From an uncultured Steroidobacter sp. (GTDB taxonomy: Bacteria; Pseudomonadota; Gammaproteobacteria; Steroidobacterales; Steroidobacteraceae): DNA of 64,000 nt. The stretch covers positions 5,742 to 69,741 of the forward strand of contig CAMLEO010000004.1 of the NCBI GenBank assembly GCA_946478975.1, written 5' to 3'. Made by a program: the position numbers and the translations under genes. Positions 1-8,751 of this stretch are shown one piece after another. The notes below the pieces were generated by a model that did not search any database, was not told where the DNA came from, and was given only the letters and a program-made list of their open reading frames with translations. Position 1 is the first letter of the stretch. The number at the start of each line of letters is the position of its first letter.

Positions 1-2
1 TC

Positions 3-923
3 GATACCGAAACGCTTTCGAGCGGCTTCAATCGCATCCTGACCGCGACCGATGCGCTGTTCCCGCGAGCATCTAAAGAAGGCGGCTACACCAAGTGGCT
101 GCCGTCGTTGAACCTGCGCTTCGATCTCACCGACGACCTGGTCGGACGCATGACAGCCGGCAAAGTGCTCGCGCGCCCCAATCCGAGCCAACTCGCGTTT
201 CGCCGTTCGCTCGACAGCGTGGGTTTCACGGGTTCGCGCGGCAATCCGGACCTGAAGCCTTACGAAGCCACTCAATACGACCTGGGCCTGGAGTGGTACT
301 TCTCGGACGACGGTTATGTGTCCGGCGCCTTGTTCCGCAAAGAGATCTCGTCGTTCGTGACCAACACGTCACAACGCGAGGAGTTCGACGGCACGCCGGG
401 CAACGGCGATTCGAACGACTACACCGTGAGCATTCCGATCAACGGCGATTCCAAGGTGACGGTCAACGGCATCGAAGCCGGCGCGCAATACGCGTTCGAT
501 TTCCTGCCGCATCCGTTCAATGGTTTCGGCGCGCTGGCCAACGTGACCTATCAGGACGCTGACGGCTACAAGAACCAGAATCCGGTCACCGGCCAGATGA
601 TGCCGTTCCCCGGCTTGTCAAAACTAAGCTACAACTATTCGCTGTACTACGAAAACGAGCGCTTCAGCGTGCGGGCTTCTTACAACTGGCGCGAGAAGTG
701 GCTGGTGAATCCGCTCGGACGCGGCTCGCTGCCCGAGTACACCGAAGATTTCGGCTCGCTCGACGGCTCGATCAGTGTCACCATCATTCCCGACGTCACG
801 GTGTTCCTCGAAGCCATCAACCTGCTGGACGACGACCGCATCGAGAACAACAGCACGTATCGCCGCATCGGCAACGAAACTTACGGACAGCGTTACTTCC
901 TGGGAGTGCGCGCCAAGCTATGA
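3..923 (+). CDS. TonB-dependent receptor, C-terminal part (5' end outside window)
   Basis: The open frame runs in from the left edge with no start, so only about the last 306 residues of an outer-membrane beta-barrel receptor are present. The segment has the alternating aromatic/polar strands of a barrel (YTKWLPSLNLRFDL, ARPNPSQLAF, NPDLKPYEATQYDLGLEWY, YSLYYENERFSVRASYNWREKW) and ends in the aromatic-rich strand YGQRYFLGVRAKL, as expected for insertion by the BAM machinery. This style is typical of the large Caulobacter/Xanthomonas-type TonB receptors that import plant oligosaccharides. The genes that follow (rhamnose mutarotase, GH105, symporter) suggest a pectin-derived ligand; that ligand is inferred. 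The plug domain and signal peptide would lie to the left. Confidence 0.93.
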   Translation, partial: DTETLSSGFNRILTATDALFPRASKEGGYTKWLPSLNLRFDLTDDLVGRMTAGKVLARPNPSQLAFRRSLDSVGFTGSRGNPDLKPYEATQYDLGLEWYFSDDGYVSGALFRKEISSFVTNTSQREEFDGTPGNGDSNDYTVSIPINGDSKVTVNGIEAGAQYAFDFLPHPFNGFGALANVTYQDADGYKNQNPVTGQMMPFPGLSKLSYNYSLYYENERFSVRASYNWREKWLVNPLGRGSLPEYTEDFGSLDGSISVTIIPDVTVFLEAINLLDDDRIENNSTYRRIGNETYGQRYFLGVRAKL

Positions 924-947
924 CCCGCTTGCCATGACCCGTCTGCT

Positions 948-1262
948 ATGACTACTCACGCATTTCGCATGCAACTCAAACCCGGCATGGCGGCGGAATA
1001 TCGCCGCCGCCATGACGAGATCTGGCCGGAGCTCGCGCAGGCGCTGCGCGAGGCCGGCATCTACGACTATTCGATCTTCCTGGATCCGACCACGCTGCAT
1101 TTGTTTGCGGTGCTGAAGCTGCGCCCCAACGACCGGCGCGAACAGCTGCCGCAGCTGCCGGTGATGCGCCGCTGGTGGGCGTACATGGCGGATATCATGG
1201 AGACCAACCCCGATCAGCGGCCGCGCGAATGGCCGCTGGAGCCGATGTTTCATTTGGAATGA
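948..1262 (+). CDS. rhaM: L-rhamnose mutarotase
   Basis: A 104-residue protein of the usual RhaM length that interconverts alpha- and beta-L-rhamnose in the cytoplasm. It matches the E. coli enzyme along its length: the N-terminal segment [13 protein letters not shown] places Tyr18 and His22 at the known active-site positions, and SIFLD and [19 protein letters not shown] match the conserved core and C-terminal motif. It begins 24 bp after the receptor gene and its TGA overlaps the ATG of the GH105 gene (ATGA), so the two are probably translationally coupled. In this context it would handle rhamnose released from rhamnogalacturonan. Confidence 0.96.
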   Translation: MTTHAFRMQLKPGMAAEYRRRHDEIWPELAQALREAGIYDYSIFLDPTTLHLFAVLKLRPNDRREQLPQLPVMRRWWAYMADIMETNPDQRPREWPLEPMFHLE

Positions 1263-2398
1263 AGGAGACTGTTCTCGTGCCCGATCGCGTTCAAGACATC
1301 AGCGCCGCACAGATCCATGCCACGGAAATCCACAATGTCGTGCGGCGGCTGATCTCCAACCTCGTAGACATCAAAGATGCCTCGGGCGAGTTTCTGTTGC
1401 GGCTCGACGATGGCCGCGTCATCGACACCAAAGGCTGGAACGACTGGGAATGGACGCACGGCATCGGCCTGTACGGCATTCATCAGTACTACGCGCTGAC
1501 AGGCGAGAAGCGCTGCCTGCAGATCATTCAAGATTGGTTCCGCGATCGCTTCCGCGCCGGCACGCCGACCAAGAACGTGAACACCATGGCGCCGTTCCTC
1601 ACGCTCGCGAATCTTTACGAGGAATATCGCGACAGCACTTACCTGCCCTATCTCGACACCTGGGCCGAGTGGGTCATGCACGACATGCCGCGCACCGAAG
1701 AAGGCGGCCTGCAGCACATTGTTTTCAACTCCGAGAATCCGCAGCAGCTGTGGGACGACACGTTGATGATGTCCGTGCTGCCGCTGGCTCGCATCGGCCA
1801 GGTGCTCGGGCGGCCGCAATACCTGGAAGAAGCACGGCGGCAGTTCATGCTGCACGTCAAATATTTGCAGGACAGCCGCACCGGCCTGTGGTTTCACGGC
1901 TGGACATTCGATGGCCGGCACAACTTCGCTAAAGCGCTCTGGGCCCGCGGCAACAGCTGGGTGACGATCGCCATTCCCGAATTCATCGAAATGCTCAACC
2001 TGCCGCCCGGCGACGGCTTGCGTGAGTTCCTGTTGGGCACGCTTGCCGCACAAGTGCGCACCCTGGCGAAACATCAGGACGCGAGCGGCTTGTGGCACAC
2101 GCTGATCGACGATCCGAAGTCATATCTGGAAGCGTCGGCCACCGCGGGATTTGCTTACGGGATTTTGAAGTCGGTGCGCAAGCGATATCTGCCAGCGAAG
2201 TATGCCGAAGTCGGCCTGCGGGCCGTGCAAGGCGTGCTGAACAACATCGGCGAGGACGGCGAGCTGAAGAATGTTTCTTTCGGCACCGCCATGGGCTCGG
2301 ACCTGGACTTCTACCGCAAGATCCCGCTGACCTCGATGCCGTACGGCCAGTCGATGGCGATGCTCGCGCTGTGTGAATTGCTCCGCAGCCGCATCTAG
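1259..2398 (+). CDS. Glycoside hydrolase family 105 (unsaturated rhamnogalacturonyl hydrolase-like)
   Basis: About 379 residues with the features of the YteR/RhiN (GH105/GH88) fold, an alpha6/alpha6 barrel that removes the unsaturated galacturonyl unit left at the non-reducing end by pectate or rhamnogalacturonan lyases. Visible motifs are [20 protein letters not shown], the [14 protein letters not shown] block whose Asp166/Asp167 are candidates for the catalytic acid, HGWTFDG and ALWARGNSW. The frame stays open upstream, but the ATG at 1259 gives the ATGA overlap with rhaM and an N-terminus of family length. No signal peptide is seen, so it probably acts in the cytoplasm on imported oligosaccharides. 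The symporter gene follows after 2 bp, consistent with one transcript. Confidence 0.93.
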   Translation: MKETVLVPDRVQDISAAQIHATEIHNVVRRLISNLVDIKDASGEFLLRLDDGRVIDTKGWNDWEWTHGIGLYGIHQYYALTGEKRCLQIIQDWFRDRFRAGTPTKNVNTMAPFLTLANLYEEYRDSTYLPYLDTWAEWVMHDMPRTEEGGLQHIVFNSENPQQLWDDTLMMSVLPLARIGQVLGRPQYLEEARRQFMLHVKYLQDSRTGLWFHGWTFDGRHNFAKALWARGNSWVTIAIPEFIEMLNLPPGDGLREFLLGTLAAQVRTLAKHQDASGLWHTLIDDPKSYLEASATAGFAYGILKSVRKRYLPAKYAEVGLRAVQGVLNNIGEDGELKNVSFGTAMGSDLDFYRKIPLTSMPYGQSMAMLALCELLRSRI

Positions 2399-2400
2399 TC

Positions 2401-3948
2401 ATGACGGCACGCACGGTTCGATTCGGCCACTACCTCGCCTACGGCTCCAACGATTTCCTGGGCGCCGGGGCGATGGCCGTGATCAGCGGCTGGATCCTGT
2501 TTTTCTACACCACGTTTTGTGGTTTGACCGCCGTGCAGGCGGCCGCGATCTTTGCCATCGCCAGGATGTTCGACGCGGTGGCAAGCCCCCTGATCGGATT
2601 CGTATCCGATCACTTCCACCGCACGCGTGCGGGGCGCCGATTCGGTCGGCGCCGATTTTTTATTCTCCTGGCCGTGCCGCTGCTGCCCAGCTTTGCGCTG
2701 ATGTGGATCGACGGCATGACCTTCTGGTACTACCTGGTCACGTATGTGTTCTTCGAAGTCGTGTATGCGATGGAGTTGATCCCCTACGAAACGCTCGCCG
2801 CGGAAATGTCCTCGGACTATCGCGTGAAGGCCAAGTTTGCCGGCGCGCGCATCCTGTTCGGCCAGGTGTCCGCGATTCTCGCCGGCGTGCTGCCCGGACG
2901 CATCATCGAAGCGTTCGGCAAGAACTCGGCCGAAACATTCTTTTATCTCGGCGTGATCTTCTCGGTGATTTTCATGCTGGTGGCGCTGGCGGTGTTCACG
3001 TTCACTTGGGAGCGGCCGCGCGAGGAGATCGAAAGCATTGCGGCTGAACAGGGCGATTCGTCGGCACTGAGCCGCTTCAAACAACTGTATCGTGACTTGT
3101 TCGCCACGCTGCGGATCCGCGCGTTCCGTTTGCATCTTGGCATGTACCTCGGCGGTTACATCAGCCAGGACATCTTCAACGCGGCGTTCACTTACTTCGT
3201 GGTCTTCGCGCTCGGCAGCACGATGGTGATGGCCTCAAACTTCATGGGCACGATGGCGTTCGCTCAGCTGATCGCCGTGGCCGTGTTCATTCCCATGTGC
3301 CTGCGCCTGCACCCTGCTCCGTCCTATCGCATCGCTGTCGGGCTGTACGCCACCGCCGTGCTTGGTTTTCTAACGATCTATCTGTTGCAGCCCGCGCCCA
3401 CCTGGTGGGCGTATGTTCCCGTGGTGATCGCCGGGCTCGGTCGCGGCGGGCTCAATTACATTCCCTGGAGCACCTACAACTACATGGCCGACGTCGACGA
3501 AATCGTCACTGGCCGCCGCCGCGAAGGTGCGTTCGCGGGCGTGATGACGTTCATTCGCAAGTTCTCGCAGGCGATTGCAGTGATGGGCGTCGGCATGCTG
3601 CTGGAGACCGGCGGCCTGGTCTCCGGCAACACCACTCAATCTGCGGACGCTGTGCGCACCATCCTGCTCGTGATGACGCTCGGCACGCTGACGATGCTCG
3701 CGATCGGCTGGGTGGTCTCGTTACGATTCCGGCTCGATCGCAATACTCACGAAGTGTTGATGAATGAGATCCGACGCTTCAAAGAACAGCCGGGCTCGGT
3801 CCCCGACGCGGACAGCCGCCGCATCGTCGAGGACCTCTCCGGCTGGCGTTACGAACAGCTGTGGGGCCGCGCTAGAGACCAAAAAGCTGACGGGCATTAC
3901 CCGAAAGAATCTTGTTCGTCTCCTCCGCCGTCAGGCCCAGCCGCTTGA
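2401..3948 (+). CDS. GPH-family (MelB-like) sugar:cation symporter, MFS fold
   Basis: A 515-residue integral membrane protein with about 12 hydrophobic segments, resembling glycoside-pentoside-hexuronide symporters. Features include FGHYLAYGSNDFLGAGAMAVISGW at the N-terminus, the loop FVSDHFHRTRAGRRFGRRRFFIL after TM2-3, and GRGGLNYIPWSTYNYMADVDE in the second half. It probably imports unsaturated or saturated oligogalacturonide/rhamnosyl-galacturonide across the inner membrane for the GH105 enzyme just upstream. The protein has a natural-looking end near YEQLWGRARD, but the frame continues for about 20 more residues rich in Ser/Pro that lie antisense to the 3' end of the convergent amidohydrolase gene, an overlap of 77 bp. 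The substrate is inferred from context. Confidence 0.92.
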   Translation: MTARTVRFGHYLAYGSNDFLGAGAMAVISGWILFFYTTFCGLTAVQAAAIFAIARMFDAVASPLIGFVSDHFHRTRAGRRFGRRRFFILLAVPLLPSFALMWIDGMTFWYYLVTYVFFEVVYAMELIPYETLAAEMSSDYRVKAKFAGARILFGQVSAILAGVLPGRIIEAFGKNSAETFFYLGVIFSVIFMLVALAVFTFTWERPREEIESIAAEQGDSSALSRFKQLYRDLFATLRIRAFRLHLGMYLGGYISQDIFNAAFTYFVVFALGSTMVMASNFMGTMAFAQLIAVAVFIPMCLRLHPAPSYRIAVGLYATAVLGFLTIYLLQPAPTWWAYVPVVIAGLGRGGLNYIPWSTYNYMADVDEIVTGRRREGAFAGVMTFIRKFSQAIAVMGVGMLLETGGLVSGNTTQSADAVRTILLVMTLGTLTMLAIGWVVSLRFRLDRNTHEVLMNEIRRFKEQPGSVPDADSRRIVEDLSGWRYEQLWGRARDQKADGHYPKESCSSPPPSGPAA

Positions 3949-4711
3949 GCGCGTCGACCGTTTTGCCGAGCGGGAACTGCGGGTAGTCGGAGCCCAGCAG
4001 CACATGGTCGACGCCGACGTTGCGCACGGTCCAGACGAACTCCGCTTCGATCGGCGAGTCCGCCACCGCCACGACCGTTCCTGAAATGTCGAAATAGATG
4101 TTCTCGGCGAAGAAATGTTCGGCGGTGCGCGCCATCGGCAGGATGTTCCAGAACCGGAAGTTCATCGTGCCCATGTGAGCGAAAATGAACTTGGTCTTCG
4201 GTGCGTTGATCGCGAGATTGAACAGCTTCTCGCTGTCGCCCGGCAGGATGTTGGCGTTGTCCATCAGCACGATCAAGCCCAGCGCGCCCGCCTGCTTCAC
4301 CAAGGTCAGCACGCGCGGATCGCTCTGATCGAACTTTTGAGTGTGAGGATGCAGCTTCAGCACCTTCACGCCGAGCCCCGCAACGCGTGAGACCTCGTCC
4401 AGCGCCGCCTGTCCGTCGTAGGGATGGACAGTGGCGATCGGCAGCATCTTCGGATACTTCTTCGCGAGCGCGAGGTGGGCATCGTTCGCTGCCCGCACCT
4501 TCGCAGGATCGCCTTGCAGGGCCATGTTCGGCCCGCCGAACCACATGCCGCCGAAGCCGAGCAGATTGATCTTCGACGCCGCAACGTCAGCTTCGTACTT
4601 GCGTAACGACGCTTCGCCCTCGTGCAGGTGGACATGAGAGTCGAATACCAGCTCTTCCGCAGAGACTGATTGGGCGAACAACAACAGGATCGCGAGAACT
4701 CGTAACGTCAC
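3872..4711 (-). CDS. Exported amidohydrolase-family (COG2159-type) hydrolase
   Basis: About 279 residues. The proposed GTG start at 4711 has a GGAG sequence 8 nt upstream and gives a clean signal peptide (TLRVLAILLLFAQSVSA). The mature part begins ELVFDSHVHLHEG, the His-x-His metal motif of the amidohydrolase superfamily, followed by GVKVLKLHPHTQ, FIFAHMGTMNFRFW and the C-terminal LLGSDYPQFPLG and ILSGNARQLFGL, typical of amidohydrolase_2 proteins (TIM-barrel hydrolases or decarboxylases). The substrate is unknown. GTG at 4720 is an alternative start. The 3' end overlaps the symporter gene by 77 bp tail-to-tail. Confidence 0.85.
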   Translation of the reverse strand: MTLRVLAILLLFAQSVSAEELVFDSHVHLHEGEASLRKYEADVAASKINLLGFGGMWFGGPNMALQGDPAKVRAANDAHLALAKKYPKMLPIATVHPYDGQAALDEVSRVAGLGVKVLKLHPHTQKFDQSDPRVLTLVKQAGALGLIVLMDNANILPGDSEKLFNLAINAPKTKFIFAHMGTMNFRFWNILPMARTAEHFFAENIYFDISGTVVAVADSPIEAEFVWTVRNVGVDHVLLGSDYPQFPLGKTVDALKRLGLTAEETNKILSGNARQLFGL

Positions 4712-4773
4712 GCCGGTCACTCCGTGATTGCGAAGCTCGCAAGTGTAGCCGAGGACGCAGTCACCCTGGCAGA

Positions 4774-6681
4774 TCAGATGTCGGTCTGGGCGCCGATCTC
4801 CAGCAGACGATGACTCGGCACACGAAAGTATTCGTATCCGACGCGTGTATTGCGTGCCATCAGGACGAACAGGCGCTTGCGCCATTGCGCCAGTCCTTTT
4901 CTGCCGCTCACGATCGGGGTGGTGCGCCCCACGATGTAGTACGTCGTATCAGGAAAGTATTCGATGCCCAGCCGCTCCGCGGCTCGCAATGCGCTCACCG
5001 TATCTGGCCGCTCCATGAAGCCATAGCGCGCCGTGAGCCGGTAAATCCCTTGAGCCAGGATGTCGCAGCTCAACCGGGATTCGTTCGGTACGCGGGGATT
5101 CTCCGTGCGTGCAAACGTGAGGATGATGACCCGCTCATGCAGGAATCGATGAAAGCGCAATTGTTGCACCAGTGAGGCGGGAATCGCGCTCGCTTCGTTC
5201 GTCAAATAGACGGCGGTCCCCTCGGCCCGCTCCGGCGGGGAATCGCTCAGCTGGCGCAGGAAATCATGGAGTGCGGGCTGCCGTCGACTGACGGTCCAAT
5301 TGAGTTGCAGCCGACCTTCCCGCCACGTGGACATGATCAGGAACATTGCTGCCGCCAGCGTGATCGGTATCCAGCCGCCGTGCCAGGCACGCAGGATATT
5401 GGAGGAGAAAAACGCCAGGTCCATGAGGCTGATACCGATGAGCATCGGCACCAGCAGCGTGCGCGGCAGCCTCAATGGCGGCGGAGCGATCAGCACGAGC
5501 ATGCCGGCGAGTAACATCGTCGCCGAAACGGCGATGCCATAAGCACTCGCCAGCGCATCGGAAGATTGAAAGCCCAGCACCAGCAGCACCGTGCCGGCAA
5601 ACAAGACCCAGTTGGCCGCCGGCACATATACCTGGCCGATCGAGCTCTCGGATGACTGCAGGACGCGCAAGCGTGGCAGGTAGCCGAGGTTCATCGCCTG
5701 AGTCGCCACCGAAAACACACCCGAAATCACAGCCTGCGAAGCAATGATCGTCGCCGCCGTCGCCAGTACGATCAGCGGAACCAGAAACCAAGACGGCGCC
5801 ATCAGATAAAACGGATTGCGGATCGCTTCGGGATCCTGCAATACCAGCGCCCCTTGCCCGAGATAGTTCAGCGTGAGCGCCGGGAAAACCACCTGCAGCC
5901 AGGTATTGCGTATCGGCACGCGGCCGAAATGACCCACGTCGGCATAGAGCGCTTCGCCGCCGGTGACGCACAGGAACACCGCCGACAGAATCACAAAGCC
6001 CTGCACGCCGTTGGCGATGAAGAAACGAACCGCGTACTCCGGATGCAGAGCCCACAACACGTGAGGCGCTTGGGCGATGTGAACCAAGCCGAGGCAGGCC
6101 AACGCCAGGAACCAGACGATGATGATGGGGCCGAACAGTGCGCCGACTCTTTCCGTTCCCGTTCTTTGCACAGTGAACAATGCTGTAAGGATGAGCACGG
6201 TGATGGGAAGCACCCAGGCGCTGAACCGTGGAGCCGCAACGCTCAGACCCTCGACCGCGCTGAGCACGGATATGGCCGGCGTCAGCATGCCATCGCCAAA
6301 GAAGAGCGCCGCCCCCAGCATTCCCGCCGCCGAAATCGGCGTCCACAATTTCCAGTTGCGCGCGTGGGCACCGACCAAAGCGCTGAGTGCAAGCACGCCG
6401 CCTTCGCCGCGATTGTCCGCACGCAACATGATCGTCACGTACTTGACGGAGATCACCAGCACCAGCGACCAGAAGATCAAGGACAGGATTCCGAGCACGT
6501 TGGCTTCGTTCAGCGCGACGCCGTGCTCAGAAGTAAAACACTGCTTGAATGCATATAGCGGGCTCGTTCCGACGTCGCCGTAAACGACGCCGAGCGCACC
6601 GAGCATCAGCGCTCGCAGCCGTGGAGTAGAGCTTGCCGGCGTAGCGAGCGAATCGAGTTCGGCCGTGCGGTCTGAAGACAT
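4774..6681 (-). CDS. kup: Low-affinity potassium uptake transporter Kup
   Basis: A 635-residue KUP/HAK/KT family K+ transporter of the inner membrane (proton-coupled uptake). The signature GALGVVYGDVGTSPLYAFKQCF occurs near the N-terminus, followed by about 12 transmembrane helices (for example LGILSLIFWSLVLVISVKYV, NRGEGGVLALSALV, FFGDGMLTPAISVLSAVEG, FVILSAVFLCVTGGEALYADVGHFG) and a hydrophilic C-terminal domain of about 150 residues ending FRVPSHRLLEIGAQTDI. The frame is open for 32 more codons upstream, but MSSDRTAELDS at 6681 fits family length. It is divergent from, and separated by 115 bp from, a KdpD-like kinase/KdpE-like regulator pair, which suggests this two-component system controls kup. 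Confidence 0.97.
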   Translation of the reverse strand: MSSDRTAELDSLATPASSTPRLRALMLGALGVVYGDVGTSPLYAFKQCFTSEHGVALNEANVLGILSLIFWSLVLVISVKYVTIMLRADNRGEGGVLALSALVGAHARNWKLWTPISAAGMLGAALFFGDGMLTPAISVLSAVEGLSVAAPRFSAWVLPITVLILTALFTVQRTGTERVGALFGPIIIVWFLALACLGLVHIAQAPHVLWALHPEYAVRFFIANGVQGFVILSAVFLCVTGGEALYADVGHFGRVPIRNTWLQVVFPALTLNYLGQGALVLQDPEAIRNPFYLMAPSWFLVPLIVLATAATIIASQAVISGVFSVATQAMNLGYLPRLRVLQSSESSIGQVYVPAANWVLFAGTVLLVLGFQSSDALASAYGIAVSATMLLAGMLVLIAPPPLRLPRTLLVPMLIGISLMDLAFFSSNILRAWHGGWIPITLAAAMFLIMSTWREGRLQLNWTVSRRQPALHDFLRQLSDSPPERAEGTAVYLTNEASAIPASLVQQLRFHRFLHERVIILTFARTENPRVPNESRLSCDILAQGIYRLTARYGFMERPDTVSALRAAERLGIEYFPDTTYYIVGRTTPIVSGRKGLAQWRKRLFVLMARNTRVGYEYFRVPSHRLLEIGAQTDI

Positions 6682-6796
6682 TCTATCGATCGTATTGATG
6701 CAAGACCGCCTGAAGAGTATGCCGACCGCGCATAAAGATTCCGCAAATATTTGGTCCACCGATGCCTCGGCGGCCAAACGGCCTTAAGCTACTGGC

Positions 6797-7891
6797 ATGG
6801 CGATCAAAGATGCGAAACTCGCCGCCCACCGCCCAGGCTGGACCCGCTATGCAACTGCGCTCGTCATTGTCGCAGCCTGCACGGCCGTGAACTGGATTCT
6901 GGCGCGCTGGCTGGCGGTTACCGATCTGGCGATGATGTATCTGCTCGGCGTTGTTGTTGCGGCAACGTATCTGCCGGTGAGCGCTTCGATTGCCAGCGCC
7001 GTCCTGGCCTTCGTGTGTTTCGATTTCTTTTTCGTGCCGCCGCGATTCACGCTGCACTTTGCCGACAATCAACATCTGCTCACCGGCTTGATCTTGCTGA
7101 CTGTAGGTCTCATCACCAGCGCGCTGGCCGGCGAGATGCGGCGCCAGACTCGCGCCGCGACGCAGGCTGCGATCACTGCGCGCGAAGAACAACTTCGCAG
7201 CTCATTGTTGACGTCGATATCACATGATCTGCGTACGCCGCTGGCGGTGATCGCCGGCAGCGCAAGCACCTTGCGTGAGAATCGCGCTCGATTGAGCGCC
7301 GATCAGCAGGACGAATTGCTCCAGACGATATTCGATAGAGCGCGTGGCATGAGCGTGGAAGTGAGCGATGTGCTGGAGATGACTCAGCTGAGCATGGGAA
7401 CTGTGAGGTTGAACCTCCAGTGGTATCCGCTCGAGGAGCTCATCGGCGCCGCCATCGAGCGCTGCAAAGAGAAGCTGGCGCTCCACGTCGTTTCCATCGA
7501 CGCGCCATCCGATATGCCGCTGGTGCGAGTGGACGCGGTGCTGTTCGAAAAATTGCTGGTCAATCTGCTCGAAAACGCGGCTAGACATACGCCGCGAGCC
7601 TCGCACGTGCGCCTCGTGGTCGCACGATCGCCGAGTGCGCTTCAACTGCGCATCGAGGACGACGGCCCTGGCCTGCCTGAACCAACGGCGGAGCGACTGT
7701 TCGAGAAGTTCGAGCATGGCGTCCCGGAAGGCGCAACTGCCGGCTCCGGCCTCGGTCTGACGATCTGTCGCACCATCGCGCAACTGCATGGGATTGGCAT
7801 CGCCGGTGAGAATCGCGCAGAAGGCGGTGCATGTTTCGTCATCACGATGCCTCACATTCAGGAGCCTGGATCCTGCCCGGAGAGCGAATGA
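6797..7891 (+). CDS. Short KdpD-like sensor histidine kinase (DUF4118-HisKA-HATPase)
   Basis: 364 residues. Residues about 20-110 form the four-helix membrane DUF4118 module found in KdpD (for example AVTDLAMMYLLGVVVAATYLPVSASIASAVLAFVCFDFFFVPPRFTLHF). A HisKA domain with the H-box SISHDLRTPLA (His143 is the phosphorylation site) and an HATPase domain with N-box LLENAARHTP and G-boxes DDGPGLPEP and GSGLGLTICR follow. Full-length KdpD is about 890 residues and carries an N-terminal KdpD domain and a Usp domain; both are missing, and so is a GAF domain. The stop overlaps the next start (ATGA), so kinase and regulator are coupled. It probably senses potassium or osmotic state and acts on the divergent kup gene; that target is inferred. 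Confidence 0.93.
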   Translation: MAIKDAKLAAHRPGWTRYATALVIVAACTAVNWILARWLAVTDLAMMYLLGVVVAATYLPVSASIASAVLAFVCFDFFFVPPRFTLHFADNQHLLTGLILLTVGLITSALAGEMRRQTRAATQAAITAREEQLRSSLLTSISHDLRTPLAVIAGSASTLRENRARLSADQQDELLQTIFDRARGMSVEVSDVLEMTQLSMGTVRLNLQWYPLEELIGAAIERCKEKLALHVVSIDAPSDMPLVRVDAVLFEKLLVNLLENAARHTPRASHVRLVVARSPSALQLRIEDDGPGLPEPTAERLFEKFEHGVPEGATAGSGLGLTICRTIAQLHGIGIAGENRAEGGACFVITMPHIQEPGSCPESE

Positions 7892-8586
7892 GCGGCGAAG
7901 GTCCCCTGGTGCTGGTGGTCGACGACGAGCCGCAAATGCGTCGCTTGTTACGCATGACGCTCGAAAGCAACGGCATGCGCTGCACGGAGGCCACGACCGT
8001 TCGAGAAGCGATCGGTCGCGTGCGCAGCAGCCCGCCTGACGTCCTGTTCGTAGACCTCGGGCTTCCGGATAGAAATGGAGTCGAGTTGATCCGGGAAGCC
8101 AGACTCAGCTCCACCGCGCCGATCATCGTGCTTTCAGCGCGCTCCCAGGAGGCCGACAAGATTGCGGCACTCGATGCGGGAGCCGATGATTATGTGACCA
8201 AGCCATTCAGCGCTGGAGAACTGCTGGCACGGCTTCGCGTGGCCCTGAGGCACGCAGCGATGCGCACGTCTTCGAACTCGTCGCAATCGTTTGCCGTGCG
8301 CGACCTGCATGTGGATCTGCTGCATCGTCGCGTCACAATGTGCGGCACCCAAGTGCATTTGACGCCGATCGAGTATCGCTTGCTGCAACGATTGGTCAGC
8401 AAGGCAGGTCAAGTCGTTACTCACGCCGACTTGATGACCGCCGGCTGGGGGCCGACCCGATCGGATCAACAACACTATCTGCGCATCTACATGGCGGGCT
8501 TACGCAGGAAGCTGGAACAGGACGCCGCGAGACCCACCTACCTGCTCACCGAGACCGGTGTGGGTTATCGACTGGTCGATGAATGA
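7888..8586 (+). CDS. OmpR/KdpE-type response regulator
   Basis: 232 residues. An N-terminal receiver domain (LVLVVDDEPQMRRLL; phospho-acceptor Asp56 in LFVDLGLPDRNG; switch region IIVLSAR and DYVTKPFS) is followed by a winged-helix Trans_reg_C DNA-binding domain (VTMCGTQVHLTPIEYRLLQRLVSKAGQVVTHADLM ... YLRIYMAGLRRKLEQD ... GVGYRLVDE). The ATG at 7888 overlaps the TGA of the kinase gene, so the two are partners. It is most similar in layout to KdpE; with no kdpFABC in view and kup divergent next door, its likely target is kup. Confidence 0.95.
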   Translation: MSGEGPLVLVVDDEPQMRRLLRMTLESNGMRCTEATTVREAIGRVRSSPPDVLFVDLGLPDRNGVELIREARLSSTAPIIVLSARSQEADKIAALDAGADDYVTKPFSAGELLARLRVALRHAAMRTSSNSSQSFAVRDLHVDLLHRRVTMCGTQVHLTPIEYRLLQRLVSKAGQVVTHADLMTAGWGPTRSDQQHYLRIYMAGLRRKLEQDAARPTYLLTETGVGYRLVDE

Positions 8587-8603
8587 GCGCCTGAAGCGGC
8601 GTA

Positions 8604-8677
8604 TGGAGGCTCGGGCCGGAATCGAACCGGCGTAGACGGCTTTGCAGGCCGCTGCATAACCACTTTGCTACCGAGCC
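8604..8677 (-). tRNA. tRNA-Cys (GCA)
   Basis: The minus strand folds as a 74-nt tRNA: acceptor GGCTCGG/CCGAGCC with discriminator T and an encoded CCA, D-arm region AGCAAAGTGGTTATGCAGC, anticodon arm GGCCTGCAAAGCC with anticodon GCA, and T-arm CCGGTTCGAATCCGG. The layout matches E. coli tRNA-Cys closely. Confidence 0.97.
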
Positions 8678-8751
8678 AAAAGGGGTCGATCGGGGTTTAC
8701 GGCCCGCGCATCGAGCGGCGAATTGTGGACTACTTGCGCCCGCCTGACAAC

